Assembly: GCF_029269265.1 (NCBI RefSeq)
Contig: NZ_JARIXP010000004.1
Location: 1-64,000 of the forward strand
Reading direction: 5' to 3'
Length of the DNA: 64,000 nucleotides
Source of the DNA: Rheinheimera sp. 1928-s
GTDB taxonomy: Bacteria; Pseudomonadota; Gammaproteobacteria; Enterobacterales; Alteromonadaceae
A program made the position numbers and the translations under genes. Under the pieces are notes generated by a model. That model saw only the letters and a program-made list of their open reading frames with translations, did no database searches and was not told the DNA's origin. Positions 47,006 to 55,851 of the stretch are shown piece by piece (positions within the stretch are counted from its first letter, which is position 1; each line of letters opens with the position of its first letter).

Positions 47006-47401
47006 TGAATAACCTTTGGTAAGTAGTGAGAAGAAATACCCAAGTACAGAAACAGCCGAGTTGACCAAGCTGTTGTTGCCTGTCTGCGACAAACATTACT
47101 TTGGGCATATAACGCTTTTATAGGGTAACGCAACACCAGGCTCAGGCCAAATTTCAAGCGGGAAAACGGGATAAATGGGGAACTCAGCAGGATAGATGGC
47201 TAATTAGAGGATTATTGTTTATGTAAATTCCCGGCTAAATTTCATAAAATTTAGCATTTTTGATGCTGTTCGTTGCAAAAAACACTGAGGGTCAGAGCAC
47301 AAGCTCTGACCCTGTTTATGTGCAGGATGTACAGTCTATTGCAACTGTCGGGGTGGTAGCGGTCTTTGCCTCTGGCAAAGGCTGGGCTCTTGTTGCGACA
47401 A
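47006..47401. other. 396-bp intergenic region between porin and M49-like gene
   Basis: No gene is seen. The part near the porin is presumably its promoter region. Further along is the GGGTCAGAGC hairpin (47288-47313) and a 7-bp hairpin CTTTGCC-TCT-GGCAAAG (47364-47380), which on the minus strand lies just past the peptidase stop. Confidence 0.6.
47288..47313. repeat. REP-like hairpin, third member of the GTCAGAGC family
   Basis: Perfect 11-bp stem AGGGTCAGAGC / GCTCTGACCCT with loop ACAA. On the minus strand six T follow after five bases, so it may also work as a weak terminator for the peptidase gene. Confidence 0.75.
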
Positions 47402-49102
47402 TTACAAACCTAAAACACCTTTACCCTGATTAAAGATAATATCCACAGGGATATTAGCACTGGTTAAACGGGCCAAATCATCAGCCAGCTGAGTTTTGAT
47501 CACGCCTTTATCTGCCATCAAAGACGCCACACCTTCGTAGTTACCGTCCCCCTGCAACGTCAGGATCAGTTGCGACAACGAGGTCATAGCTTGTTTCATT
47601 TTGACGTAATCCACCTGATAGGTGCCGTCGTCATTACGGACAAAAGCGCCCTGCTCGGCAAAGTAGTTAAAACACACCATATTGGCTTTGCCGTGTGCGC
47701 TGGATGCGCCAAAACGTACTGAGCGGAAAATACCAGCCATAAAAGTGGTGTAAAAATCTTCCATTTTGGCATCAGGTAATAAACCCTGCTCCGACAACTG
47801 GGAAATCATATACAAACCTAAAATATCGGCTTTGCCTTCTTCCAGACCACCCGATAGCTCTTTTAAGCTCTGGCGCACTGTGCCTTTGTTATTGATGGTG
47901 TTTTTAATACCTAAACCATGCGCTACTTCATGGAACATCACGTTGTTAAAAAAGGCATCAAAAGTCACATGCTGGCGCTGCGAAGGTGCGATCAATACAT
48001 CAGCAATAGGCGACATAATATGTTCAAACTTAGCCTGCATCGCATTTTTTAACTGCAAACGGCGCGTGCCTTTTTCCAGCTGCACCTGCTCATCATTGGG
48101 CAAGTTAATGGCGATAGTTTTGCCACCTGAATTGGAATGACCGGCGTAATAAATCACGTCATAGGCATTTAAGTCCGCATCGGAGCCTGGGCTTTCAGTT
48201 TTGTATTGTTCTGGCACCGGCAGACCTTTTTGCAAAGCTGGTAACGTAGCAGCGTATTTAGCTAAACGTTCACTCCAGGCTAAATCTTTCACCAGTACAT
48301 AAGATTCAAAAGCTGCGCGGTAACCAAATAACTGATCTTCATAGGTTTCAATAGGACCAATCACCACATCTATAGGGTTGGTTTTCATCGCCATCCAGGC
48401 AAAATCGGACGGCTGATAATTGTCAGTTAAAAAGGCTTCAGCGCGCATCGTCAGGTAATTGGCAAAGTCTTTATCTTCCGATAAAGCCGCAGCTTCTTTT
48501 AATAAAACGGCTGCTGCTGTCAGTTCTGTTTTGTACAGCTGCGAATAAGGTACAGCCACTAAGTTGCCGTCTTTGTCGCGTTGTACTGCCGAATAAAGCC
48601 CGTTTTTATCGGCGAAATCGGCCTTTTCAAACTCTTCTTTGGTCATATCAGATGGATAAAACTGAGCGCCCAGAGGCTTAGCTGTATAGCCTGTTAAAAA
48701 CACCTCATCACCTTGTAATCTGTCCCAGGGGCCGTAGTTTACATCGGCAAACGCTTTGGTTTTGGCATCCGTTATTTTGCCTAAAAAGCTTTGTTTATCT
48801 TCTGAAAAAGCCTGCTTCCAGAACAACTGATCCATAATTTCCGACGCTTCAATCAGCTTGGCCAGCATCTGTTTATGTTGTGCTGATATACCAGATAAAT
48901 CTGCCGTTAAATCCACAGTGCGGTAGATATCCAGGCGTTTTTCAAAGCCTGCGACCAGCGAGCTGGCTAAGGTATCGCTTGTTGGTGCAGCAGCTGCAGC
49001 TGTATTTTGTTGTTCTGTTTTTTGCTCTTCAGCAGGTGTACAAGCCGTTAAAGCTAAAGCGCCGCCAAGGCTTAATGCCAGCATAATTTTGTTGAGGTGC
49101 AT
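47402..49102 (-). CDS. M49-like (dipeptidyl-peptidase III family) zinc peptidase, lipoprotein
   Basis: A 566-residue lipoprotein precursor: signal sequence with lipobox ALTAC (about residue 21), then an Ala/Gln/Thr-rich linker and a large helical catalytic domain. The zinc site is HEVAHGLG with a second acidic motif LEEGKADILGLYM downstream, the arrangement of peptidase family M49. Classic DPP III has the hexapeptide HExxGH; here the pentapeptide HExxH is used, as in a minority of bacterial members. Substrate unknown; probably degrades short peptides at the envelope. It is a single gene. Confidence 0.83.
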   Translation of the reverse strand: MHLNKIMLALSLGGALALTACTPAEEQKTEQQNTAAAAAPTSDTLASSLVAGFEKRLDIYRTVDLTADLSGISAQHKQMLAKLIEASEIMDQLFWKQAFSEDKQSFLGKITDAKTKAFADVNYGPWDRLQGDEVFLTGYTAKPLGAQFYPSDMTKEEFEKADFADKNGLYSAVQRDKDGNLVAVPYSQLYKTELTAAAVLLKEAAALSEDKDFANYLTMRAEAFLTDNYQPSDFAWMAMKTNPIDVVIGPIETYEDQLFGYRAAFESYVLVKDLAWSERLAKYAATLPALQKGLPVPEQYKTESPGSDADLNAYDVIYYAGHSNSGGKTIAINLPNDEQVQLEKGTRRLQLKNAMQAKFEHIMSPIADVLIAPSQRQHVTFDAFFNNVMFHEVAHGLGIKNTINNKGTVRQSLKELSGGLEEGKADILGLYMISQLSEQGLLPDAKMEDFYTTFMAGIFRSVRFGASSAHGKANMVCFNYFAEQGAFVRNDDGTYQVDYVKMKQAMTSLSQLILTLQGDGNYEGVASLMADKGVIKTQLADDLARLTSANIPVDIIFNQGKGVLGL

Positions 49103-49319
49103 CCTATGGTTCCTTCTGTTTTTTTAGTTTTGTCTTGGTTCTGTTTTGGACCTGTTTGGCCTGAGGTTTGAATCTTTTTAATCCGCAATATCATACTCCA
49201 GAGTGAGCCAACTTGCCGTCTCAGCGTCTCAGTTTTACGCAAAAACTATACTTTTTGGTAAAACATCCATAGTTACAATTTCCTATAAAAAAACCAAAAA
49301 GATAAAACCCGCAAAACAA

Positions 49320-49337
49320 ATGTCTATCGCTGTCATT
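49320..49337. promoter_or_regulatory. Second, degenerate NagR-like half site
   Basis: ATGTCTATCGCTGTCATT keeps the right half (CGCTGTCATT) of the palindrome at 49440 but not the left. It lies 120 bp upstream; a dimer could bind weakly here and loop to the main site. Confidence 0.4.
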
Positions 49338-49439
49338 TTAATCCGTCATAAACTTTTGTTTTTTGTCTCTTAATTTCAAACAGATAACAAAATATAATCA
49401 AATTATCATAAATTTATAATCAAACTGAAATGATCAATA

Positions 49440-49457
49440 ATTGACAGCGATGTCATT
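49440..49457. promoter_or_regulatory. NagR-like operator (chitin/GlcNAc regulon)
   Basis: ATTGACAGCGATGTCATT is an 18-bp near-palindrome with arms TGACA / TGTCA. As I recall it, the LacI-family regulator NagR of Shewanella and relatives binds AATGACA-N-CG-N-TGTCATT; this site differs at one conserved position. It overlaps a TTGACA -35-like hexamer, so binding would repress the chitinase promoter until GlcNAc derivatives release it. Confidence 0.65.
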
Positions 49458-49569
49458 TAAGCTAATTTTTAATGCGCTGGTAACACACTGGGAGAAGGAT
49501 GGTCCGTGGTCAGTGTCCTCATCGGCATACAGAAGCACATTATTGCTATAAACACAGACCGGAGATTTC

Positions 49570-51372
49570 ATGTTAACAACATCTTTCACTCAGGCGGATC
49601 AGAGATCGCGCCGTACAATTTTGCAGACCCGCTTACCCCATCCTGTTTTTTTATTAGTATTATCCAGCCTGTTATGCTGCACGCAGTTGAGTGCAGCACC
49701 AGCAGCGCCGGGTAAACCTCAATTGGCCTGGCAGGAAACTAATGTCAGCCTGGTGAATGGCCAGTTTAATATTCCGCTGCAATGGGATATGTGGTGGGGT
49801 ACCAATGGTAATGAATGGAATTTAACCCGCAATGGCACTGTGGTTTACACTTCAACCATAACGCCTAATGGTCAGAATGCACAAAGTGGCAACACCAATT
49901 CGCTGGTCACCACTGCAGGCAGTTATGAGTTTGTTGTGCAACTGTGCAATCAGCAAGGGGCCGAAAAAACCTGTACCGCCAGCGATAAACGAGTGATCAC
50001 AGTGACAGGCTCCGGAGGTGGTGACACAGGCGGTGGTGATACCGGAGGCGGTGACGGTGGTTTTGATCCATGGACTGATATCAATGCCAGTAATTACCCT
50101 CAACCGCTGAAACAAAACAACGTCGCGCACAGCAACAGCACAGGAAAAATGGTGGGTGGTTATTTTGTTGAATGGGGCATTTATGGCCGCAATTACCATG
50201 TTGCAGATATTCCAGCCAAAAACCTGACCCACCTGTTTTATGGTTTTATTCCGGTTTGTGGCCCCAATAGTTCACTGAATGATGCCAATCCACAAGGGTA
50301 CAGCGCGTTAATGGCGCAATGTGCCGGCAAACCGGATTACACAGTGGTGGTGCATGACAAATTTGCAGCTTTAGAAAAATCCTATCCGGGTGACACCTGG
50401 GATCAACCAGTACGGGGTATTTTCGCCGAGCTGTACCGGCTGAAAAAAACACATCCAAATCTGAAAATCTTACCTTCAGTGGGTGGCTGGACCTTGTCTG
50501 ATCCGCTGTACACCATAGGGGTCAATGCGCAAGCCCGCGCTACTTTTGTTGAGTCCATTGTCGATATGATCCAAACCTACGACTTCTTTGACGGTGTGGA
50601 TATCGACTGGGAATTCCCTGGCGGTGGTGGTGCTCACCCTACGCTTGGTTCAGCTCAGGATGGCGCTGGTTTTGCCCTGTTGATGCGTGATTTACGTTTG
50701 GCGCTGGATGCCTTAAGTGTGGAAACAGGCCGCACTTATGAGTTAACCGCAGCCATGAGTGGTGGTGTACAAAAACTGCAACTGGTCGACTGGGAAGCAG
50801 CTCATCCGTACATGGACTACATCAACCTGATGACCTACGACTATTACGGTGCCTGGAACGGAGTGTTAGGCCATCAGGCTACTTTATACCCCAATCCAAA
50901 CTCTCCATTGCCAGGTTTTAGTGCTGACGAAGCCGTACAGCATTTGCTGTCACGTCAGGTGCCTGCAGGCAAAATCACCTTAGGTGCCGCTATGTATGGC
51001 CGTGGCTGGAAAAATGTCAGTAACGTCAGTGGTAATAATCCGTTTACCGGCACTGGCGGCGCAGGCATCAGCGGTAGCTGGGAAGCGGGTATTGAAGACT
51101 ATAAAAAAATCGAAGCCGACTATATGGGTGGCGTGAATGGCACCGGAGCCAATGGCTTCAGCCTGTTGTGGGACGACACGGCCAAAGCCAGCTATGTCTG
51201 GAATTCCGCTGTCGGCACTTTAATCAGCTTCGACACCAAACGTTCTGTACAAGCCAAAGGTAACTATGTATTGCAGCACCAACTGGGCGGCATTTTTGCC
51301 TGGGAACTGGATGCAGACAACGGCCATATCCTCAACGCTATGCACGAAGGTTTAGGCCATCCGGCGCAATAA
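49570..51372 (+). CDS. Secreted GH18 chitinase (ChiA-type)
   Basis: A 600-residue exported endochitinase. It has a long signal sequence with basic n-region (cleavage around residue 43, LSA-APAAPGKP). An N-terminal ChiA-like FnIII/chitin-guiding domain (~44-147) and a Gly/Asp-rich linker (GSGGGDTGGGDTGGGDGG, ~147-164) follow. The GH18 TIM barrel (~190-595) has the catalytic motif DGVDIDWEFPG with Glu348 as acid and SVGGWTLSD upstream. The layout resembles Serratia ChiA. It has no CBM5/12. A NagR-like operator lies upstream and a strong terminator follows. Confidence 0.93.
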   Translation: MLTTSFTQADQRSRRTILQTRLPHPVFLLVLSSLLCCTQLSAAPAAPGKPQLAWQETNVSLVNGQFNIPLQWDMWWGTNGNEWNLTRNGTVVYTSTITPNGQNAQSGNTNSLVTTAGSYEFVVQLCNQQGAEKTCTASDKRVITVTGSGGGDTGGGDTGGGDGGFDPWTDINASNYPQPLKQNNVAHSNSTGKMVGGYFVEWGIYGRNYHVADIPAKNLTHLFYGFIPVCGPNSSLNDANPQGYSALMAQCAGKPDYTVVVHDKFAALEKSYPGDTWDQPVRGIFAELYRLKKTHPNLKILPSVGGWTLSDPLYTIGVNAQARATFVESIVDMIQTYDFFDGVDIDWEFPGGGGAHPTLGSAQDGAGFALLMRDLRLALDALSVETGRTYELTAAMSGGVQKLQLVDWEAAHPYMDYINLMTYDYYGAWNGVLGHQATLYPNPNSPLPGFSADEAVQHLLSRQVPAGKITLGAAMYGRGWKNVSNVSGNNPFTGTGGAGISGSWEAGIEDYKKIEADYMGGVNGTGANGFSLLWDDTAKASYVWNSAVGTLISFDTKRSVQAKGNYVLQHQLGGIFAWELDADNGHILNAMHEGLGHPAQ

Positions 51373-51381
51373 CCATCTCAA

Positions 51382-51416
51382 AACAACGGGCCTGCGTCAA
51401 AAATGGCCCGTTGTTT
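51382..51416 (+). terminator. Terminator between the two chitinase genes
   Basis: Perfect 11-bp stem AACAACGGGCC / GGCCCGTTGTT with a 12-base loop, followed by TTTATC. The next gene starts only 34 bases later. Confidence 0.85.
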
Positions 51417-51449
51417 TATCTGCCACACAACAAATAAGAGAATAGCTTT

Positions 51450-54400
51450 ATGCAACAGGTACAAAAACTTTATCTGTGTGGGCTACTGAGCCTGAGCAGT
51501 TTCAGCAGTCTTGCACTCGACTGCGCCCCTTTGGCGTCATGGGATGCAGGCGGCACTTATGTCACCAATAATCAGGTGAAACATCAAAACAACGCTTACC
51601 AAGCCAACTGGTGGAACCAAAACCGTGATCCAGCCTTGTATTCCAATCCTTATCAGGAATGGACTTTACTTGGAAGCTGCGATGGTGCAGTCGAAAATCA
51701 ATTGCCCAGTGCAAGTATCACCAGCCCTGCTGCTAATACCAGCTTTAGCGCTGGTACTGTGATTAGCTTCAGTGCCAATGCCACAGATCCGGATGGCAGC
51801 ATCAGCAAAGTCGATTTTTACCTGAATAATCAGCTGTTAAGCTCGGATACCAGCAGCCCGTATCAGGCACCATGGACAGCGGTAGCCGGTAATCATCAGC
51901 TGTATGCTGTGGCTTTTGATAATGAAAATGCCAGCAGTCAAAGCAGTACTATTGCCTTTAGCGTGACCAGCGCACCAGGCAATCAACCGCCACAAGTCAG
52001 CCTCTCCTCTCCTGCCAATAACAGCCAGTACAGAACAGGTGAAACGATCTTAATCAGTGCCTCTGCCAGTGATAGCGACGGTACAGTGGCCAAAGTGCAG
52101 TTTTATCTCGGCACCAGCTTATTGGCCGAACAAACCGCAGCTCCTTATACCACCAGTTGGACAGCAGTTGCGGGTCAGCAGCAACTCAGAGTGGTGGCAA
52201 CAGACAATCTGGGTGCAAGCAGCGAAGTCTCGGTTTTGGTTAATGTCACAGATGAGCAAAGTGGTCATGCCGCTTGTCGTCCTGATGGTTTATATGCCAC
52301 GCCTGATCTGGATATACCTTATTGCACAGTGTACGACAGCAATGGTCGTGAGCTGATGGGCGCCGATCATAAACGCCGTATCATTGGTTACTTCACCAGT
52401 TGGCGTAATGGCGCTAATGGTCAGCCCACTTATTTAGTGCCCAATATTCCGTGGAGTAAAATCAGTCACATCAACTATGCCTTCGCCCATGTCAATGCCA
52501 GCAATCAGGTAGGCATAGGCAACATCCAAAGTGCAGCCAATGCGGCCACTGGTATGGAATGGCCTGGTGTTGCAGGGGCAGAAATGGACCCGGAGTTTAA
52601 CTACAAAGGCCATTTTAACCTGCTGAATAAATACAAAAAACAGTACCCGCATGTCAAAACCCTGATCTCCATCGGTGGCTGGGCTGAAACAGGTGGTTTC
52701 TTTAATGATGCTGGTGAACGTATTGCCAGTGGTGGCTTCTACAGCATGACCACCAATGCGGACAACAGCATCAACTACAACGGCATCAATACCTTTGCCG
52801 ATTCAGTCGTCAGTTTCCTGCGCACTTATGGTTTTGATGGTGCCGATATTGACTACGAGTATCCTTCTACCATGAAAGACTCTGGAAACCCGGATGATTT
52901 CACCATAGCCAATGCCCGCCGTGGCGGCTTGATGGCTTCTTATGTGGTATTGATGAAAACCTTAAGAGAAAAACTGGATGCGGCCTCAGTAGCGGATGGC
53001 AAACACTATCTGCTGACCATAGCCTCGCCTTCGTCCGGTTATCTGCTGCGTGGCATGGAAGCTTTTCCTGTCACCCAGTATCTGGATTACGTCAACATTA
53101 TGACCTACGACTTGCACGGCGCATGGAATCAGTATGTTGGGCCTAATGCAGCCTTGTTTGATGATGGACAAGACAACGAGCTGGCGACCTGGAACTACTA
53201 CAATTCGGCGCAGTACCAAAACATCGGCTACTTAAATACCGACTGGGCTTACCACTATTTCCGTGGCGCTATGCAAGCGGGCCGCATCAATATTGGTGTG
53301 CCTTATTACAGTCGCGGCTGGAACAATGTCACAGGCGGAACCCATGGTTTATGGGGCAAAGCACCTTTGCCTAACCAGAATCAGTGTCCGGCCGGTACGG
53401 GCGGTTCAGCACAAAACCAATGTGGCAGCGGTGCTGTCGGCATAGACAACCTCTGGCATGATTTGGGCAAAGATGGCAATGAAATGCCAGCTGGCTCTAA
53501 CCCACTCTGGCATACCAAAAACCTGCAGGCTGGTATCTTAGGTAGCTATGCCAGTATTTATGGCCTGGACCCTGTCAATCAGCCAGAAGATCAACTGATT
53601 GGCACTTATCAGCACCATTACGACAGCACGCTGGTTGCGCCATGGCTTTGGAACACGACCAAAAAAGTCTTTTTGTCGATTGAAGATGAAACCAGTATTG
53701 CCGCCAAAGCCGATTACATTATCGAACGAGGCATAGGCGGTGTAATGTTTTGGGAGCTGGCGGGTGATTACAGCTACAACAGCAGCACAGGCGAATATGG
53801 TTTTGGTGATGACTTAACCAGTATCTTCTATAACAAATTTAAAACCGCTTCTTTGTATGGCAATCAGCGTGACCCAAGGCCTTTACCTGCCAGCAGTCTG
53901 GATCTGAACGTCAGTCTGGGTGGTTTTAAATTAGGTGATTCAAACTACCCACTGAATCCTAAACTGACGTTGGTGAATAACAGCGGTCAAACCTTACCTG
54001 GAGGCACAAAAATCAGCTTTGATGTGCCCACAGCAACAGGCAATAACGTGACGGATCAAAGCGGTTTAGGTACTACGGTTATTGAAAATGGTTCCAATAG
54101 CTCAGGCAATAATATTGGCGGTCTGGACAATGATTTCCACCGAGCGGAATTCACCCTGCCGGGCCACAGCCCTTTAGCTTCAGGTGCCACTTTGGAGATG
54201 ACACTGAACTACTACCTGCCTATCCCTATGCCGTCGAACTGGCGTATCACTGTAGGTACAAAGTCTTTTGCACTAAAACAGGACTACCCACAATTACCAG
54301 CAGGCACCATCAGTGGTGGCTCTGGCGGTGATGGTGGTAATAACGGCGGCAGTTGCGTTGGAGTGCCTGCCACAGTAGTGACCTACCCGACATGGCCTCA

Positions 54401-54524
54401 GGGCGATCACGCGGCTGGTGGAAACTACATTCGTTATCAGAACCTGATTTACAAAGCCAATTGGTGGACCAACTCAGTACCAGGCTCAGACAGCAGTTGG
54501 ACTTTGATCTGCACCGCTTCTTAA
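51450..54524 (+). CDS. Multidomain secreted GH18 chitinase with two CBM5/12 modules
   Basis: A 1024-residue exported enzyme. Domains: signal peptide (~1-23); CBM5/12 (~24-78, YQANWWNQNRDP); two Ig-like domains (~84-173 and ~178-268); GH18 catalytic domain (~305-795) with DGADIDYEYPS, Glu470 as acid. A C-terminal ChiC-like beta domain (~815-950) and a Gly-rich linker precede a second CBM5/12 (~965-1024, ANWWTNSVPGSDSSWTLIC). The terminal module is nearly identical to that of the following LPMO. The tandem Ig spacer suggests an extended enzyme on the chitin surface. Confidence 0.93.
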   Translation: MQQVQKLYLCGLLSLSSFSSLALDCAPLASWDAGGTYVTNNQVKHQNNAYQANWWNQNRDPALYSNPYQEWTLLGSCDGAVENQLPSASITSPAANTSFSAGTVISFSANATDPDGSISKVDFYLNNQLLSSDTSSPYQAPWTAVAGNHQLYAVAFDNENASSQSSTIAFSVTSAPGNQPPQVSLSSPANNSQYRTGETILISASASDSDGTVAKVQFYLGTSLLAEQTAAPYTTSWTAVAGQQQLRVVATDNLGASSEVSVLVNVTDEQSGHAACRPDGLYATPDLDIPYCTVYDSNGRELMGADHKRRIIGYFTSWRNGANGQPTYLVPNIPWSKISHINYAFAHVNASNQVGIGNIQSAANAATGMEWPGVAGAEMDPEFNYKGHFNLLNKYKKQYPHVKTLISIGGWAETGGFFNDAGERIASGGFYSMTTNADNSINYNGINTFADSVVSFLRTYGFDGADIDYEYPSTMKDSGNPDDFTIANARRGGLMASYVVLMKTLREKLDAASVADGKHYLLTIASPSSGYLLRGMEAFPVTQYLDYVNIMTYDLHGAWNQYVGPNAALFDDGQDNELATWNYYNSAQYQNIGYLNTDWAYHYFRGAMQAGRINIGVPYYSRGWNNVTGGTHGLWGKAPLPNQNQCPAGTGGSAQNQCGSGAVGIDNLWHDLGKDGNEMPAGSNPLWHTKNLQAGILGSYASIYGLDPVNQPEDQLIGTYQHHYDSTLVAPWLWNTTKKVFLSIEDETSIAAKADYIIERGIGGVMFWELAGDYSYNSSTGEYGFGDDLTSIFYNKFKTASLYGNQRDPRPLPASSLDLNVSLGGFKLGDSNYPLNPKLTLVNNSGQTLPGGTKISFDVPTATGNNVTDQSGLGTTVIENGSNSSGNNIGGLDNDFHRAEFTLPGHSPLASGATLEMTLNYYLPIPMPSNWRITVGTKSFALKQDYPQLPAGTISGGSGGDGGNNGGSCVGVPATVVTYPTWPQGDHAAGGNYIRYQNLIYKANWWTNSVPGSDSSWTLICTAS

Positions 54525-54558
54525 TCTTGTGCCACTGATAATTTCTTTACCCTTTACA

Positions 54559-54586
54559 GCGCCGGATTGAGTCCGGCGCCTTTTTT
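54559..54586 (+). terminator. Terminator between chitinase and LPMO genes
   Basis: GCGCCGGA / TCCGGCGC stem, five-base loop, then seven T. The LPMO Shine-Dalgarno AAGG follows the T-tract immediately. Confidence 0.88.
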
Positions 54587-54599
54587 AAGGAAATCTGTT

Positions 54600-55805
54600 A
54601 TGAACACATCACAACTTTTCACCGGAACTTTGAGCTTGCTTGCCCTGCTCTGTTCTTTTCACAGTCAGGCCCATGGTTATGTGGAATACCCCAAAGCCCG
54701 ACAGCAAATTTGTAAAGAAGATGGCGGCTACTGGTGGCCTGCTGACGGCTCTGGCATACCCAACCTCGCCTGTCGTGCCGCTTTTGTGCAATCCGGCGAA
54801 TACCCTTTGAGTCAGCACCACGAATTCTCCAGCAATGTCGCCAACTATCAGGATATCAGTGCAGTAAAAGCCAAACTGACCACAGGCTTGCTGTGTGCTG
54901 GTGGCGATGCCCGCAAAGCCGGTATGGATGCACCTTCAGCGCATTGGCACTACAGCACTATTGATCTAAGCCAGCAAAACAGCCTGCAACTGAAATTTAA
55001 AGCCACAACGCCACATAACCCCAGCTACTGGCAAGTGTATTTATCCAGCGCCGATTATGATCCGGCCACAGAGCTTTTAAGCTGGGATAAATTACAGTTA
55101 ATTCACCAGCAAGCGGATATCACAGCACAAGCGGGTTATTATCTGTTGAACATCAGCTTGCCTGCGGATCGTCAGGGCAAAGCCGTACTTTATACCCGCT
55201 GGCAAAGAGAAGACGCAGCTGGAGAAGGCTTTTATAACTGCTCAGATGTGTTGCTGGTCAATAGCAACACAAACCCGGCTCCAGACCCCGTCTGGTTTGA
55301 TAAAGGCGCCTATTTAACTTCAGGGCAGACAGGCTCTGCAGGTGAAACTGCGGTAGTGCGCGTATTTGACAACTCAGGTCAGGAACTGATGGAGCAAAGT
55401 CTGTTGATCACCCAAACAACGGCCATCAATCAGCAATGGGCGTTGGATTTAGCTCAGCTGGTCAATACTCAGCACAGCACTTTGCTGCAGATTGGTTTAC
55501 AACAAAATGGCCTGATCACAGTGCAGCCACCCCCTGCACAAAACCGCTTTTATCTGAGTCATAACACTCACTTTGTCAATCTGGATTTAAAACCGGCAGA
55601 AACCACAACACCGGGTTGTGCAGGTCTGGATCCAGCTCAGATTTTTGCCTACCCTAACTGGCCGCAAAAAGACTGGAGTGGTCAACCCAGCCATGCCAGT
55701 GAAGGCGATTATCTGTCCTATCAGAACAAAGTCTATCGCGCCAACTGGTGGACTCAGTCTGTTCCGGGCTCAGACAGCAGCTGGACTTTGATTTGTTCAG
55801 TGTGA
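54600..55805 (+). CDS. Chitin-active lytic polysaccharide monooxygenase (AA10) with CBM5/12
   Basis: Copper enzyme that oxidatively cuts crystalline chitin and opens it for the chitinases. The 401-residue precursor has a signal peptide of 24 residues cut before HGYVEYPKARQ, leaving His25 as the N-terminal ligand of the histidine brace. The second ligand is probably His139 in ATTPHNPSYWQVYL. A middle module of about 100 residues (VWFDKGAYLTSGQTGSAGETAVV) and a C-terminal CBM5/12 (ANWWTQSVPGSDSSWTLIC) follow. I start at 54600, nine bases after AAGG; an upstream in-frame start would run through the terminator. Confidence 0.93.
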   Translation: MNTSQLFTGTLSLLALLCSFHSQAHGYVEYPKARQQICKEDGGYWWPADGSGIPNLACRAAFVQSGEYPLSQHHEFSSNVANYQDISAVKAKLTTGLLCAGGDARKAGMDAPSAHWHYSTIDLSQQNSLQLKFKATTPHNPSYWQVYLSSADYDPATELLSWDKLQLIHQQADITAQAGYYLLNISLPADRQGKAVLYTRWQREDAAGEGFYNCSDVLLVNSNTNPAPDPVWFDKGAYLTSGQTGSAGETAVVRVFDNSGQELMEQSLLITQTTAINQQWALDLAQLVNTQHSTLLQIGLQQNGLITVQPPPAQNRFYLSHNTHFVNLDLKPAETTTPGCAGLDPAQIFAYPNWPQKDWSGQPSHASEGDYLSYQNKVYRANWWTQSVPGSDSSWTLICSV

Positions 55806-55813
55806 GCGCTCAG

Positions 55814-55840
55814 GCCCTGAGGTGAACTCAGGGCTTTTTT
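55814..55840 (+). terminator. Terminator of the LPMO gene
   Basis: GCCCTGAG / CTCAGGGC stem, loop GTGAA, then six T; nine bases after the LPMO stop, closing the chitin cluster and facing a convergent gene. Confidence 0.92.
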
Positions 55841-55851
55841 CAGTATTTACC

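Larger units (their letters stand above)
49103..49569. promoter_or_regulatory. 467-bp A/T-rich control region before the chitinase cluster
   Basis: No gene is seen. The region is AT-rich and carries two related sites (49320-49337 and 49440-49457). A TTGACA hexamer at 49441-49446 lies within the second site, with a weak TAATTT 16 bases later. The 5' leader then has a CGGAGA Shine-Dalgarno just before the chitinase ATG. Confidence 0.6.

Noticed and set aside
45704-47092. Porin starting at TTG 47092
   Set aside because: The ATG at 47005 begins a proper signal peptide; the upstream 29 codons would place it internally.
51450-55805. LPMO gene read as a continuation of the chitinase
   Set aside because: A stop at 54524, an intrinsic terminator, a new Shine-Dalgarno and a signal peptide separate them.
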